Origin: Hungatella sp. UBA4396 | GTDB taxonomy: Bacteria; Bacillota; Clostridia; Lachnospirales; Lachnospiraceae | Reading direction: 5' to 3' | Assembly: GCA_002389905.1 (NCBI GenBank) | Contig: DGRE01000007.1 | Span: forward strand, 62,001-126,000 | DNA length: 64,000 nucleotides | In this document: positions 35,358-43,382 of the stretch, piece by piece | Position numbering within the stretch: position 1 is the stretch's first letter | How the letters are laid out: every line of letters starts with the position of its first letter | Translations under genes and position numbers: made by a program | The notes under the pieces: generated by a model | The model's input: only the letters and a program-made list of their open reading frames with translations | Database searches by the model: none | What the model was told of the DNA's origin: nothing

Positions 35358-35624
35358 CTATTTTCTTAAAATAAGTCTGTTGCTGGTATTGCTCCCATTC
35401 TCCCGGAAGCGAGGCTCCTTTTCAATGAGTCCCGCCCTCACCAGATCATGTAAGGCACGCTTGACGGTGCTGCGGGAAAGCTGCAGATCGGAAGCAATGG
35501 TCTTTACCGCAGGCCAGCAGTCCTTTCCTTTTCCTGCCCGGTCACAAATATATATATAAACAGCCCTCGCCCGATGGGGAATCTCATCGGGCGAAGCGGT
35601 ATAAATGTGGTTGAAGTAGCTCAT
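35358..35624 (-). CDS. HTH_36-type DNA-binding protein
   Basis: 88 residues with AAAGGAGG site. One winged HTH fills the protein: PHRARAVYIYICDRAGKGKDCWPAVKTIASDLQLSRSTVKRALHDLVRAGLIEKE. Such proteins accompany transfer or replication genes of ICEs and act as regulators or replication-initiation-like factors. It is the last gene of the transfer operon, 12 bases after virD4. Confidence 0.85.
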   Translation of the reverse strand: MSYFNHIYTASPDEIPHRARAVYIYICDRAGKGKDCWPAVKTIASDLQLSRSTVKRALHDLVRAGLIEKEPRFRENGSNTSNRLILRK

Positions 35625-35635
35625 GGGAACCTCCT

Positions 35636-37459
35636 TTACGTTTTGAGTACATTACGGCGGCGCATGGTGTTTTCAGATGGTTCTGCTACCGGGGTATGAA
35701 GGGTTCCTGTTCTGGACGGCGGCTCCAATATCTCCCCGGTTTCTTCGTCCACCATAAGGCAGGCCGTGTGCTTGCGGACGATATTTTCCTCCAGCATCTG
35801 CTTATCGGCATAGACCACTTTTCGATGAGCTTTTTCCTCCATGGTGTAAGCCTCTCCGAAACGGATGCCCCATTCAAGGAACAGCCGCAGCTTTGTCCTC
35901 ATGGGATGGGTGCCGGTTTTCATCACGACAAAGCTGCCCTTTGGAATGGATTTCAATTCGTCCGGTGTCATGAGAGGGCGCTCCATCATCTGCAAGGATT
36001 GGCTGGGGTCATTCTTACCACGACTCACGCTGCCGCTCATGATCGTGCGGCTGCCCAATGCTTTACTCAGCACTTCGGCGGTCTGGCTGTTGGGGGCAAA
36101 GCCGCCAAAGATGGTGTCCTGGCAATTGTCCACGATTATTTCTGAACCCTCTTTGCCGTAATTCTTTTCGAGCTGGCCGAAGGACTGTATGATTGGTACC
36201 ATAGAAAGCCGGCGAGAGCGTGAGGCGCTGAAAATTAATTCGAGCGATTCGATGGCTGGAAGCGTTCCGAGCTCATCGCAGTAAAACATTACTCGGTTTT
36301 TCAGCTTGCCTCCGTTTTCATCCGCAACCGCAAGGATTTCCCTGTAGAGCTGTTGGATCATAAGGCTGACCATAAAGTATTTGGTCAAATCTTCTTCTGG
36401 TAATACGATGAACAGAGCGGATTTTTCGTTACAGAATTTCTCCGCATCAATGGATGTTTCAAAACACAGAATCTGTTCCATTTCGGAGTCGAGAAAGGCA
36501 TTCAAACGGGATAGCACAGTGGAAAGTACCGACGCCATAGCCTGCTCCGCGGAATTTAGGGCTGCTCCTGCAAACCAGCGGGCCTTGTGGTCGGATGGCA
36601 ATTTATCCATTAATAGCTGAAACTGACTTTTCCCCTTTACCTTGCTGGGCACGAGTAAGTCCTGAACCAATTTGAACACGCTGATGATATGGCGGCAGTC
36701 CACCTTTTTCCCATCTACCTCAGTGGGGGGCAAATACTCGGCAATCAGCAGAATCACTGAGGACAGGAGTCCTTCTGCGGCATCATAAAAAAACTGATTC
36801 TGTCCGTAATTCTCGTTGCTGGCGTTGATGATGGTTTTGGAGATAATCTTGGCGTATTTTTCTGCTTTTGCCTTTGCCACAATGTTGTTTTCATCGGCAA
36901 GGTACTGATCCATGTAGGTGTTCACCAGATGGAGCATATTGTTGCCGTCCGAGCGGGTGGGGTTTCTTAGGTCGATGACCGCCACATGGTAGCCGTAGTG
37001 GTTGCGGGCGATAGTTCCATAGTTTCTATACAGGTCGCCCTTGGTGTCGGTGGTCAGGAAGCTCATGCCGGAGGCACAGGCATATTCCAGGTTGGGGTAT
37101 AAAAAGTATGCAGTTTTCCCCACGCCAGAGGCACCGATCATGAGACAGTGGACATCGTCAGTATCCACCATTGCCGTAACTTTATTTTTTGCACCTACGC
37201 TTCCGAGAATGATTCCCTGCTCGGCGGCAGTAGGGAGGCATTGTCCTTGCCTCCACAGCTCCGGCTGAAAGGGGATGTGCTTATAGGTATTTTTGATTTC
37301 CTGTTTTGATGCGAACCGTGCCGTACCATGCTGGCCATCACCTACCGTGCGGGACTTGATTCCGTTTAGGGTATAATAGTGAGCCAAAAGGGAAAGACCG
37401 CCGATGACACAAAACATCACGGCGGCCGCTGCAATTAAAATATAGACCTGAGACGGCAT
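35636..37459 (-). CDS. virD4: VirD4/TraG-like type IV coupling protein
   Basis: 607 residues. N-terminal membrane segment (about 5-25), Walker A MIGASGVGKTAYF (about 113-120), Walker B MFYCDELGTLP and the TraG motif DNCQDTIFGGFAP. It links the relaxase-DNA complex to the secretion channel and energises transfer. Good ribosome site GGAGG. The downstream small HTH gene and upstream toprim gene are on the same strand. Confidence 0.96.
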   Translation of the reverse strand: MPSQVYILIAAAAVMFCVIGGLSLLAHYYTLNGIKSRTVGDGQHGTARFASKQEIKNTYKHIPFQPELWRQGQCLPTAAEQGIILGSVGAKNKVTAMVDTDDVHCLMIGASGVGKTAYFLYPNLEYACASGMSFLTTDTKGDLYRNYGTIARNHYGYHVAVIDLRNPTRSDGNNMLHLVNTYMDQYLADENNIVAKAKAEKYAKIISKTIINASNENYGQNQFFYDAAEGLLSSVILLIAEYLPPTEVDGKKVDCRHIISVFKLVQDLLVPSKVKGKSQFQLLMDKLPSDHKARWFAGAALNSAEQAMASVLSTVLSRLNAFLDSEMEQILCFETSIDAEKFCNEKSALFIVLPEEDLTKYFMVSLMIQQLYREILAVADENGGKLKNRVMFYCDELGTLPAIESLELIFSASRSRRLSMVPIIQSFGQLEKNYGKEGSEIIVDNCQDTIFGGFAPNSQTAEVLSKALGSRTIMSGSVSRGKNDPSQSLQMMERPLMTPDELKSIPKGSFVVMKTGTHPMRTKLRLFLEWGIRFGEAYTMEEKAHRKVVYADKQMLEENIVRKHTACLMVDEETGEILEPPSRTGTLHTPVAEPSENTMRRRNVLKT

Positions 37460-37525
37460 AATAGTATCCTCCTTCTTCTGAATTCATTTAGAATGTCAGA
37501 AGCGGGGATGGAGTTATTGCCGGGA

Positions 37526-38944
37526 TTACATAGACAGTTTCATTTCCTGGGTCTGCTCCATCTTTTGCCGGTATTTCTCCAGCAGGATCGCTCCTTTGAG
37601 GCCGTGGGAGGCAATGCGTTCATAGCACTCTGCCAGCTTTTCCTTTTCACCGGCGGTCACCACACGCTCAAAGCCCTGCAGAGCCATGATATCGGATTCC
37701 AGTAAATCCAGCCGGGTTTTCAGATGTCCGCGGTTTTCATAAGTCCTGAAACCACTATGCAGGCGGCTTTGCACCGTGGAGAGATTCCGGCTGTGATCCA
37801 TCTGCCGATACTCCCTCGCAGCAGCAGCCATGGAGAGGCGACACATTTCCCTCAGACATTCATCCACCCCTGAAAATTGTCCCCAATGCAGATGGGATCG
37901 GGCTTTTACGAGCAGGGCTGACAGGGTGTTGGCGGAACAGTTGGATTTCACAGTCATTGACGTTTCGGTAAGCTCCCGGCATATTTCATCCCGGATTAAA
38001 TGCTGGGGATGTTCCTCAGCAGGGATTGCCGGTAATCCGTGATTTGCCTTGATATCCTCGTTCCAGTCCTTGTGTATGGACAAATCCCTATCACATGAAA
38101 CACACTTTTCTATGAGCAGATCGTGATATTTCTCCGAGGCTTCGATCCCCGCCTCGTCATGATCCAGACACAGAACCACATGGTTTAGGTTCGGATGCAG
38201 CTCCAGCATCTTCAGCATGGCGTATTCGGAAACACCGCAGAGCGCCACATAGCTGTGGTTCCGCCAGTCGTTGGGATGCAGGGTGATGTAAGACAGCAAG
38301 TCGATGGGAGCCTCAAACACATAGAGGTGGTTACTTGTGCCGATGTGGTGGAAGCTGTATGCCGGATCGCAGCTATCCACATTTCCTTTGAAGCCGGTTC
38401 CCTCGGTATAGAGCCCTCGTTTATGGGCATGGCGGGGAACTCCGTTTTCATCGTATCCCACAAAGACCGCATTGTGGTATTCCTTCATGCTGTCCTTAGA
38501 TTTTTCACAGCTCTCATACAGGAGCTTCGCCTTGGCAAAGTAACTGACCACTTCACGGTCGATGAGCCGGGTTTTCACCAAGTACGCATAGACGCGGCGC
38601 ATATCGCTGTGGGGATTCGGAAGGGCAAAGGGCTGTTTCGCCTCCTGTTTCTTTTGTGAGGCGGGTCGATAGACTTCGCCCTGCTCACCGCCCAGCAGCA
38701 TGGTTACAGCCTCAGGAAAGGTGAGGCCATAGAACTGTCGCACGAAGTCAATGGCATACCCGCCGCTCTCTGCAGAGTGATCGTACCACTCGTTTCCCCG
38801 GACGGTAATGCTGTGGTCGGACGCCAACCGCTTATCCCGGCCGCTGGGGATTAGCTTCTCACCGCGCCGATGGAGAAAATCCACGAGGTCTACATTGTTG
38901 GCACGGTATTTCTGGTCATCTGTAAAATGCACATATACACCCAT
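37526..38944 (-). CDS. Toprim-domain (DUF3991-type) protein of the ICE
   Basis: 472 residues with AGGAGGGG site. N-terminal CHC2-like zinc-less segment (FLHRRGEKLIPSGRDKRL, EWYDHSAESGGYAIDFV), then DUF3991 and a toprim core (LYVFEAPIDLLSY with catalytic Glu; VVLCLDHDEAGIEASEK with DxD). Primase-like proteins in conjugative elements may prime the transferred strand in the recipient. The C-terminal 120 residues are helical. It lies between the relaxase and virD4. Confidence 0.9.
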   Translation of the reverse strand: MGVYVHFTDDQKYRANNVDLVDFLHRRGEKLIPSGRDKRLASDHSITVRGNEWYDHSAESGGYAIDFVRQFYGLTFPEAVTMLLGGEQGEVYRPASQKKQEAKQPFALPNPHSDMRRVYAYLVKTRLIDREVVSYFAKAKLLYESCEKSKDSMKEYHNAVFVGYDENGVPRHAHKRGLYTEGTGFKGNVDSCDPAYSFHHIGTSNHLYVFEAPIDLLSYITLHPNDWRNHSYVALCGVSEYAMLKMLELHPNLNHVVLCLDHDEAGIEASEKYHDLLIEKCVSCDRDLSIHKDWNEDIKANHGLPAIPAEEHPQHLIRDEICRELTETSMTVKSNCSANTLSALLVKARSHLHWGQFSGVDECLREMCRLSMAAAAREYRQMDHSRNLSTVQSRLHSGFRTYENRGHLKTRLDLLESDIMALQGFERVVTAGEKEKLAECYERIASHGLKGAILLEKYRQKMEQTQEMKLSM

Positions 38945-38954
38945 GATCCCCCTC

Positions 38955-39074
38955 CTATTTATGGCGAGTGCCGATTCTATGAAAAAAAGCCGCCCTTTTT
39001 ACAGGACGGCAATAGGTCTGGAGCGATTTCTCTTTGATCGGCGGCTGCTCAATTTTCTTTTTCTGTTTCTTCAC
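38955..39074 (-). CDS. Small basic peptide with embedded terminator
   Basis: 39 residues from GTG 39074 with GGAGG six bases upstream: MKKQKKKIEQPPIKEKSLQT continuing to an RHK end. Its coding sequence contains a hairpin with a T run (38982-39010), so it may act as a translated leader that controls transcription into the toprim and virD4 genes. The frame starts 17 bases inside the non-coding gap after relaxase. Confidence 0.5.
   Translation of the reverse strand: MKKQKKKIEQPPIKEKSLQTYCRPVKRAAFFHRIGTRHK
38982..39010 (-). terminator. Terminator-like hairpin inside the 39-residue frame
   Basis: Leftward GCCGTCC (39010-39004) pairs with GGGCGGC (38995-38989), followed by TTTTTTT (38988-38982). 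It divides the relaxase from toprim/virD4. Confidence 0.75.
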
Positions 39075-39090
39075 GGTTATCCTCCAATCG

Positions 39091-41967
39091 TTATAATGAC
39101 ATGGTCTGTTCGTGGTCATCCCTCGCATGGCCCTGCGCCTGCTTTTTCTCACGGAGCTTGCGGAGGAGCTTACGGTCGGTTCTCTGGCCGGGTGGTTTCA
39201 GCGGTGGGGCGTTGTCTGCAAAAACACGGCTCATGTGATGCAGGAGCCGTGTTCCCGCCAGCAGAACGGAGGGGTCTTTGAAATCATCTATATGGCCGAG
39301 GAAAAATTGGGCGTAAATGTTGCCCTGTGCTGCCGAGAGGGTAAACCAGCGGACGGCAGTTTCTTTGTCTTTGGGGACATCTTTTCCCATCAGATACAGC
39401 TTGCCGAGGGTGTACTGCGCATACTGATTTCCCTGTTCTGCGGCAGCCGTCAGAAATTGCAGGGCAGTCTGAATATCCTTTGGCACATCCTCGCCCATAA
39501 GGTAAATCTTGCCCAGCCGGTACTGTGCAAATTGATTGCCCTGACCGGCAGACCGTTTTAGGTATTCCAGAGCTTTGGGAACATCCTTCGGAACATCCTC
39601 CCCCTTGAAGTAGAGGACGCCGAGGGCATATTCAGCAAATTGGTTCTTTCTGTCGGCGGCAAAGGTCATCCAGCGAATGGCGGACTCCACATCCTTCAGT
39701 ACGCCCTCACCGCCGAGGTACAGCTTGCCGAGCCGGTATGCGGCGAAGTCATTATCCTGTCCTGCGGAAAGGGTATAAAGCCGTATTGCCTCTGCGATAT
39801 TCTGCGGAACGTGCTGTCCCTTTTCATAGAGCTTGCCGAGAAAATATGCGGCATAGGGATTCTCAGCCTCCACCGCTTTTTTGAGGTAGCCGAGGGCTTT
39901 CTCCACATCCTGCTGTGGTGCTTTTTCATCGGAGAGGATAAGCTTGGCAAGCTGGTGGTAGGCAAAGGGGTTTCCCACGAATGCCGCTTTTTCAAAGTAT
40001 TCCTTTGCCCTGGCTTCATCCTTGTCGGTACCCACACCATTCAGAAGCATCCAGCCCAAACGGTACTGGAGCTTATCATCATGGCCCTGTTCCTCCAGGG
40101 AAACAAAACCGAGAAAGGCTTCCTTGAAACGACGGTCAGAGTCCTGCTGATTTTTTACACAGCCAATTCCGTCCCTCAGCATTTTACCAAGTTCAAAACT
40201 GGCATAGGGGAAGCTCTGGTCTGCCGAGCGGGTGTAGAGGGCAAAGGCAGATTCATGATCCTGATCCACACCTTTGCCATGGTAATACAGGCCGCCAAGA
40301 GAATACTGTGCGTACTTGTAATTCTCATCCGCAGACAGGGTGAGCCAATCCGCCGCCTGCAGATAGTCCTGCTCTGTGCCAAGTCCGGCGGCATACATTT
40401 TGCCGATACGGTACTCGGTGTACTTCCAAGGTTTTTCTTCCTCGGCAGCATGGAAAACAGCAAGGGCCTTTTCGTACCAGCGGTATGCTTCATCGGCGTC
40501 CGCTTCGCAGCCAAGACCATCCGCAGACATTCTGCCCAGGTCACATAAGGCGAGAGGGTTATCTGCCTCCGCTTCCATGAGGAAGAGTTCATGGGCTTTT
40601 TCAAAATCCTGCAAAATTCCGGCATCCTCATCGCCATATAAATATTGCTTTGCCTGTTTGTAGCCATCCGTCCACCATGAGTCGGAGGATTCCTTATCGG
40701 CAGAGGCTTCATCGCTGGAGGACCGTTCCCCGGAATCATCTGCCGGTTCCTGATCTTCTTCATCCGCCATGTCAGAGGAGGGCATCTCCAGATCATCCTC
40801 CGACTCCGGCAGGGCTGTTTCCACAGATGCCGGTTCCTCAAAGGTCATGCTCCCAATCAGCAATGCTTCTTGAATGACCATGTTGCGGATGGGCTTAAAA
40901 TCATCACAGCGGGAAAGGGGCGGCGGCTCTGACGGTGTTTCGGTGTAGATGGATTCGATCCTGCCCCTGACCTCCCACCACAGGCGATAGGCTTCTGCGA
41001 TACGGCTGTCCTTGGCAAGCTCATCCACGATTTCATCCACCACATTTTTCAGGTCTGCTTTGAGATAGCCATACTGTTTTTTACCGGAGGTGTTTTGCAG
41101 GCGCTCAGCAAGGTGTGTAATGAGCTGCTCCATGCGGCCGCTCTGTAAAACGCCGCCTTTCATCTGACGGATCATCTCCCTCATGGACTCGGCCGCCTGT
41201 TCCTTCAGGTCATCCCGCCGCTGCGTCTTTTCTCCGTAGAGCGGAATGAGCTCCTGACGAAAAATCTCATTTGCCAGAGAGGACTTCATTTTTTTGATGC
41301 CCTGTTTCGTAAGATAGCCCTCTCTTGGGTCGGTGCTATAGCAGACCATGTGAATATGCGGATGGTGCGATTCATTGTGAAAGGCGGCATACCATTTCAG
41401 ATGGTCAGGATGGATTTTCATGTTCTCCGCAATTTCCACAGCCTTTTCAGAAAGCAGAGCCTTCCATGCAAGTACATTGTCATATCCCATCTGTGCGGCA
41501 TCCTCACGCCGGAGAGAAATAATCGGAGTCCACACATTTCCGGTGTGGTTGGCTACTTCATCAGCGACCTGTGATAAAACTAGCGGATCGTCACCGGCTG
41601 TGAATAAGCCATGGCTGTCAAACTTTTCGACACGGGGACGGTTTGCGATGTAGTCCAGATATTTTTCCCGGCCGCTGATTTTATCAAGATGCCGTTCCAA
41701 TGCGATGGTGATGAATTCGGAGGCGTTTCCCCGGTTGGAATTTTCGAGGTAATCCTCATATTCAAACAGTTCCTTGGCATCGGGAAACTCCCTGAGTATC
41801 TGTGCAATCAAATCTTTTTGTTTTTTGGTGGAGTGCCAGAGCTTATGACCACTTTCCATTTTTTCTACGCCGTCGCGGGTGGCAATGTATTTGACGAGGT
41901 TGCTTAAATGGGCAGCAGTCTTTTCCCCGCCTTTGAGGTAGGGGCACTTGAGAATGATGCGGGCCAT
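39091..41967 (-). CDS. MobP-type relaxase with C-terminal Sel1 repeats
   Basis: 958 residues. The N-terminal relaxase domain (about 1-300) has the metal-binding HUH-like signature HHPHIHMVCYS (about 206-216) and upstream RLLR-like helix region; this places it in the MobP family seen in Tn1549-type elements. A linker rich in Asp/Glu (about 395-455) leads to eleven full and one partial Sel1 repeats (about 470-900; units such as YAQYTLGKLYLMGKDVPKDKETAVRWFTLSA). It nicks oriT and pilots the DNA. The repeats are probably a protein-interaction platform. It overlaps the upstream RHH gene by one base. Confidence 0.93.
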   Translation of the reverse strand: MARIILKCPYLKGGEKTAAHLSNLVKYIATRDGVEKMESGHKLWHSTKKQKDLIAQILREFPDAKELFEYEDYLENSNRGNASEFITIALERHLDKISGREKYLDYIANRPRVEKFDSHGLFTAGDDPLVLSQVADEVANHTGNVWTPIISLRREDAAQMGYDNVLAWKALLSEKAVEIAENMKIHPDHLKWYAAFHNESHHPHIHMVCYSTDPREGYLTKQGIKKMKSSLANEIFRQELIPLYGEKTQRRDDLKEQAAESMREMIRQMKGGVLQSGRMEQLITHLAERLQNTSGKKQYGYLKADLKNVVDEIVDELAKDSRIAEAYRLWWEVRGRIESIYTETPSEPPPLSRCDDFKPIRNMVIQEALLIGSMTFEEPASVETALPESEDDLEMPSSDMADEEDQEPADDSGERSSSDEASADKESSDSWWTDGYKQAKQYLYGDEDAGILQDFEKAHELFLMEAEADNPLALCDLGRMSADGLGCEADADEAYRWYEKALAVFHAAEEEKPWKYTEYRIGKMYAAGLGTEQDYLQAADWLTLSADENYKYAQYSLGGLYYHGKGVDQDHESAFALYTRSADQSFPYASFELGKMLRDGIGCVKNQQDSDRRFKEAFLGFVSLEEQGHDDKLQYRLGWMLLNGVGTDKDEARAKEYFEKAAFVGNPFAYHQLAKLILSDEKAPQQDVEKALGYLKKAVEAENPYAAYFLGKLYEKGQHVPQNIAEAIRLYTLSAGQDNDFAAYRLGKLYLGGEGVLKDVESAIRWMTFAADRKNQFAEYALGVLYFKGEDVPKDVPKALEYLKRSAGQGNQFAQYRLGKIYLMGEDVPKDIQTALQFLTAAAEQGNQYAQYTLGKLYLMGKDVPKDKETAVRWFTLSAAQGNIYAQFFLGHIDDFKDPSVLLAGTRLLHHMSRVFADNAPPLKPPGQRTDRKLLRKLREKKQAQGHARDDHEQTMSL

Positions 41968-42383
41968 TATTCTTCCGTCTCAGGGCTGCTCTGGAAATCC
42001 ACCGCATCGTCCAGACGGATTTTCCCTCTGGTCCGTTTTACCTCGGCAACGCATCGGCCGCGGAGCCGGTGCAGTTCCTCATCGGTAATCTCCAGCGTAG
42101 TTGCCAGCAGATGCATCATCATGCTGATTTCCACAGAAAGCCGAAACAGATTGTTTGCCACCCGGTTCTCGGTCTTTTGCAATGTGCCCTGGATGGATAC
42201 AAGCAGAGCCTTGGAGAGATAGGAGGAGATGTCCTCCGTCCCAAGGTAGCCCATGTAGAAGCTGAGTGCCTTTTCAATAAACTCGCTGCGGCTCTTGCAG
42301 TTATCCTTTGACAGCCAGCCGTCCAGCCGTTCCATTGTTTCGGGGTACAGCCAGACCGCTGTTCGTTCCTTGTTATTTTTCAT
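41967..42383 (-). CDS. Ribbon-helix-helix mobilisation accessory protein
   Basis: 138 residues. The start KERTAVWLYPETMERLDGWLSKDNCKSRSEFIEKALSFYMGYL is a ribbon-helix-helix DNA-binding fold; the rest is helical and resembles MobC/auxiliary proteins that bind oriT and recruit the relaxase. It immediately precedes the relaxase gene and follows the oriT-like region. Confidence 0.85.
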   Translation of the reverse strand: MKNNKERTAVWLYPETMERLDGWLSKDNCKSRSEFIEKALSFYMGYLGTEDISSYLSKALLVSIQGTLQKTENRVANNLFRLSVEISMMMHLLATTLEITDEELHRLRGRCVAEVKRTRGKIRLDDAVDFQSSPETEE

Positions 42384-42783
42384 GTGAAATCCGACCTTTC
42401 ATGGGTGTCCACCTGTGAGGTGACCGTGTAAATTCCTTTGTTTTCTTGCCTTTTCTAAAATCCCGACCACCCTGACCGTGACAAATCCGGAATCCGACCA
42501 CCTCATGGGAAAGTGCGAAAAACGCCCAGCACTGCTGGGCGAAATGGTTGGCAGGAGGGCGCTTGCGACCACCCGCCTTTATCCTGCTCTTTTTTCGACC
42601 GTAGGGGCCGCATGGGGGTTCTGTATGCTTTGGCTGGGAATCGGGGTTCTGACAGCTCTGCACAAAGCCCTCAAAAGCGGTTGTATTCGGTTTGGCGGGT
42701 AAACCTGTCACCCAGCCCGGCAAAAGCCCACACAGGGGCGAACAGGGGGCAACGCTGGGGGACGGGTGCAGTAGGGCGGTACG
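42384..42783. other. Gene-free region, candidate oriT
   Basis: Sits directly upstream of the RHH accessory and relaxase genes, the standard oriT position. Related CCGACCACC blocks occur at 42463-42471 and 42494-42502, with close variants at 42566-42573 and 42391-42396, and a hairpin GCCCAGCA/TGCTGGGC lies at 42523-42540. A 116-codon minus-strand frame spans it but lacks a ribosome site and has biased composition. The nick site cannot be placed. Confidence 0.45.
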
Positions 42784-43056
42784 CTACTTCATCTCCATGC
42801 CAGAATGACCTTGGGCAGGCTCGGATTGGCAAAGTTCTGTTTCTCTGAGGCTGAAAGAGGAAAGCGAATAGAATTCCCGGTCAAACTCGCCCAGACCGTG
42901 CCATTTCAGAAATTCATCATTGCTGGCATTGATGCCGAGATCCTCTTTGCCGTATGCGTCAGTGCAGGCATATATTTCCTCTATGCTGCCGTCCTCCATT
43001 CGGAGAAACATTCCGGCCTTGATCTCAGTGCCGTGCTTATCAAAATACTGCATCAT
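42784..43056 (-). CDS. Small ICE protein of unknown function
   Basis: 90 residues; the start ATG overlaps the upstream stop as ATGA. Sequence MQYFDKHGTEIKAGMFLRMEDGSIEEIYACTDAYG resembles short DUF4314-like proteins of conjugative elements with a beta-rich SH3-like start. No function known. Last gene before the oriT-like region. Confidence 0.7.
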   Translation of the reverse strand: MMQYFDKHGTEIKAGMFLRMEDGSIEEIYACTDAYGKEDLGINASNDEFLKWHGLGEFDREFYSLSSFSLRETELCQSEPAQGHSGMEMK

Positions 43057-43313
43057 TGCTCATCCGCCTGCCTCGGCTCTGCGGTCTGCCTGATTTTTTC
43101 TTTCTGTTTTTTAGGTGAAGTGCTTGGCGAGGTTTCGATATCGGCACTTTCATCGATGTATTCCCGCACATTGGCAGGGACGAATTTTTCATACAGACGC
43201 TGGAGCTGGTCGCAAAGCTCCTGCTCCAAGTCTGCATCTTTCTTCTCCATGTAGCGTTTGACCGCCCGGAGTTTTTCAGCATCCATTTGTACGGTGATGG
43301 CTTCTTTTTTCAT
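43053..43313 (-). CDS. DUF6103-like small ICE protein
   Basis: 86 residues with GGGAGG site. The N-terminal 60 residues KKEAITVQMDAEKLRAVKRYMEKKDADLEQELCDQLQRLYEKFVP form helices resembling a ribbon-helix-helix/anti-sigma-like scaffold; the C-terminal tail is polar. It matches my memory of the DUF6103 proteins of Clostridia mobile elements, but this needs a profile search. Translationally coupled to the next gene. Confidence 0.65.
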   Translation of the reverse strand: MKKEAITVQMDAEKLRAVKRYMEKKDADLEQELCDQLQRLYEKFVPANVREYIDESADIETSPSTSPKKQKEKIRQTAEPRQADEQ

Positions 43314-43382
43314 ATTGAGTGTCCTCCCTTGAATTTTTTATTGGTATCAGTGCCGCAAAACAGAAAGAAAAACCCAGCCTGT

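Noticed and set aside
39640..40548. Antisense 302-codon frame inside the relaxase gene
   Set aside because: The Sel1 repeats on the minus strand are unambiguous; repetitive DNA often leaves long antisense frames open.
39091..41967. CRISPR-like periodicity in the Sel1 region
   Set aside because: The repeats are degenerate protein repeats of about 108 bases without unique spacers of constant length; no cas genes are present.
42373..42723. 116-codon minus-strand frame over the oriT-like region
   Set aside because: No ribosome site, skewed composition, and it overlaps the start of the RHH gene; better explained as non-coding.
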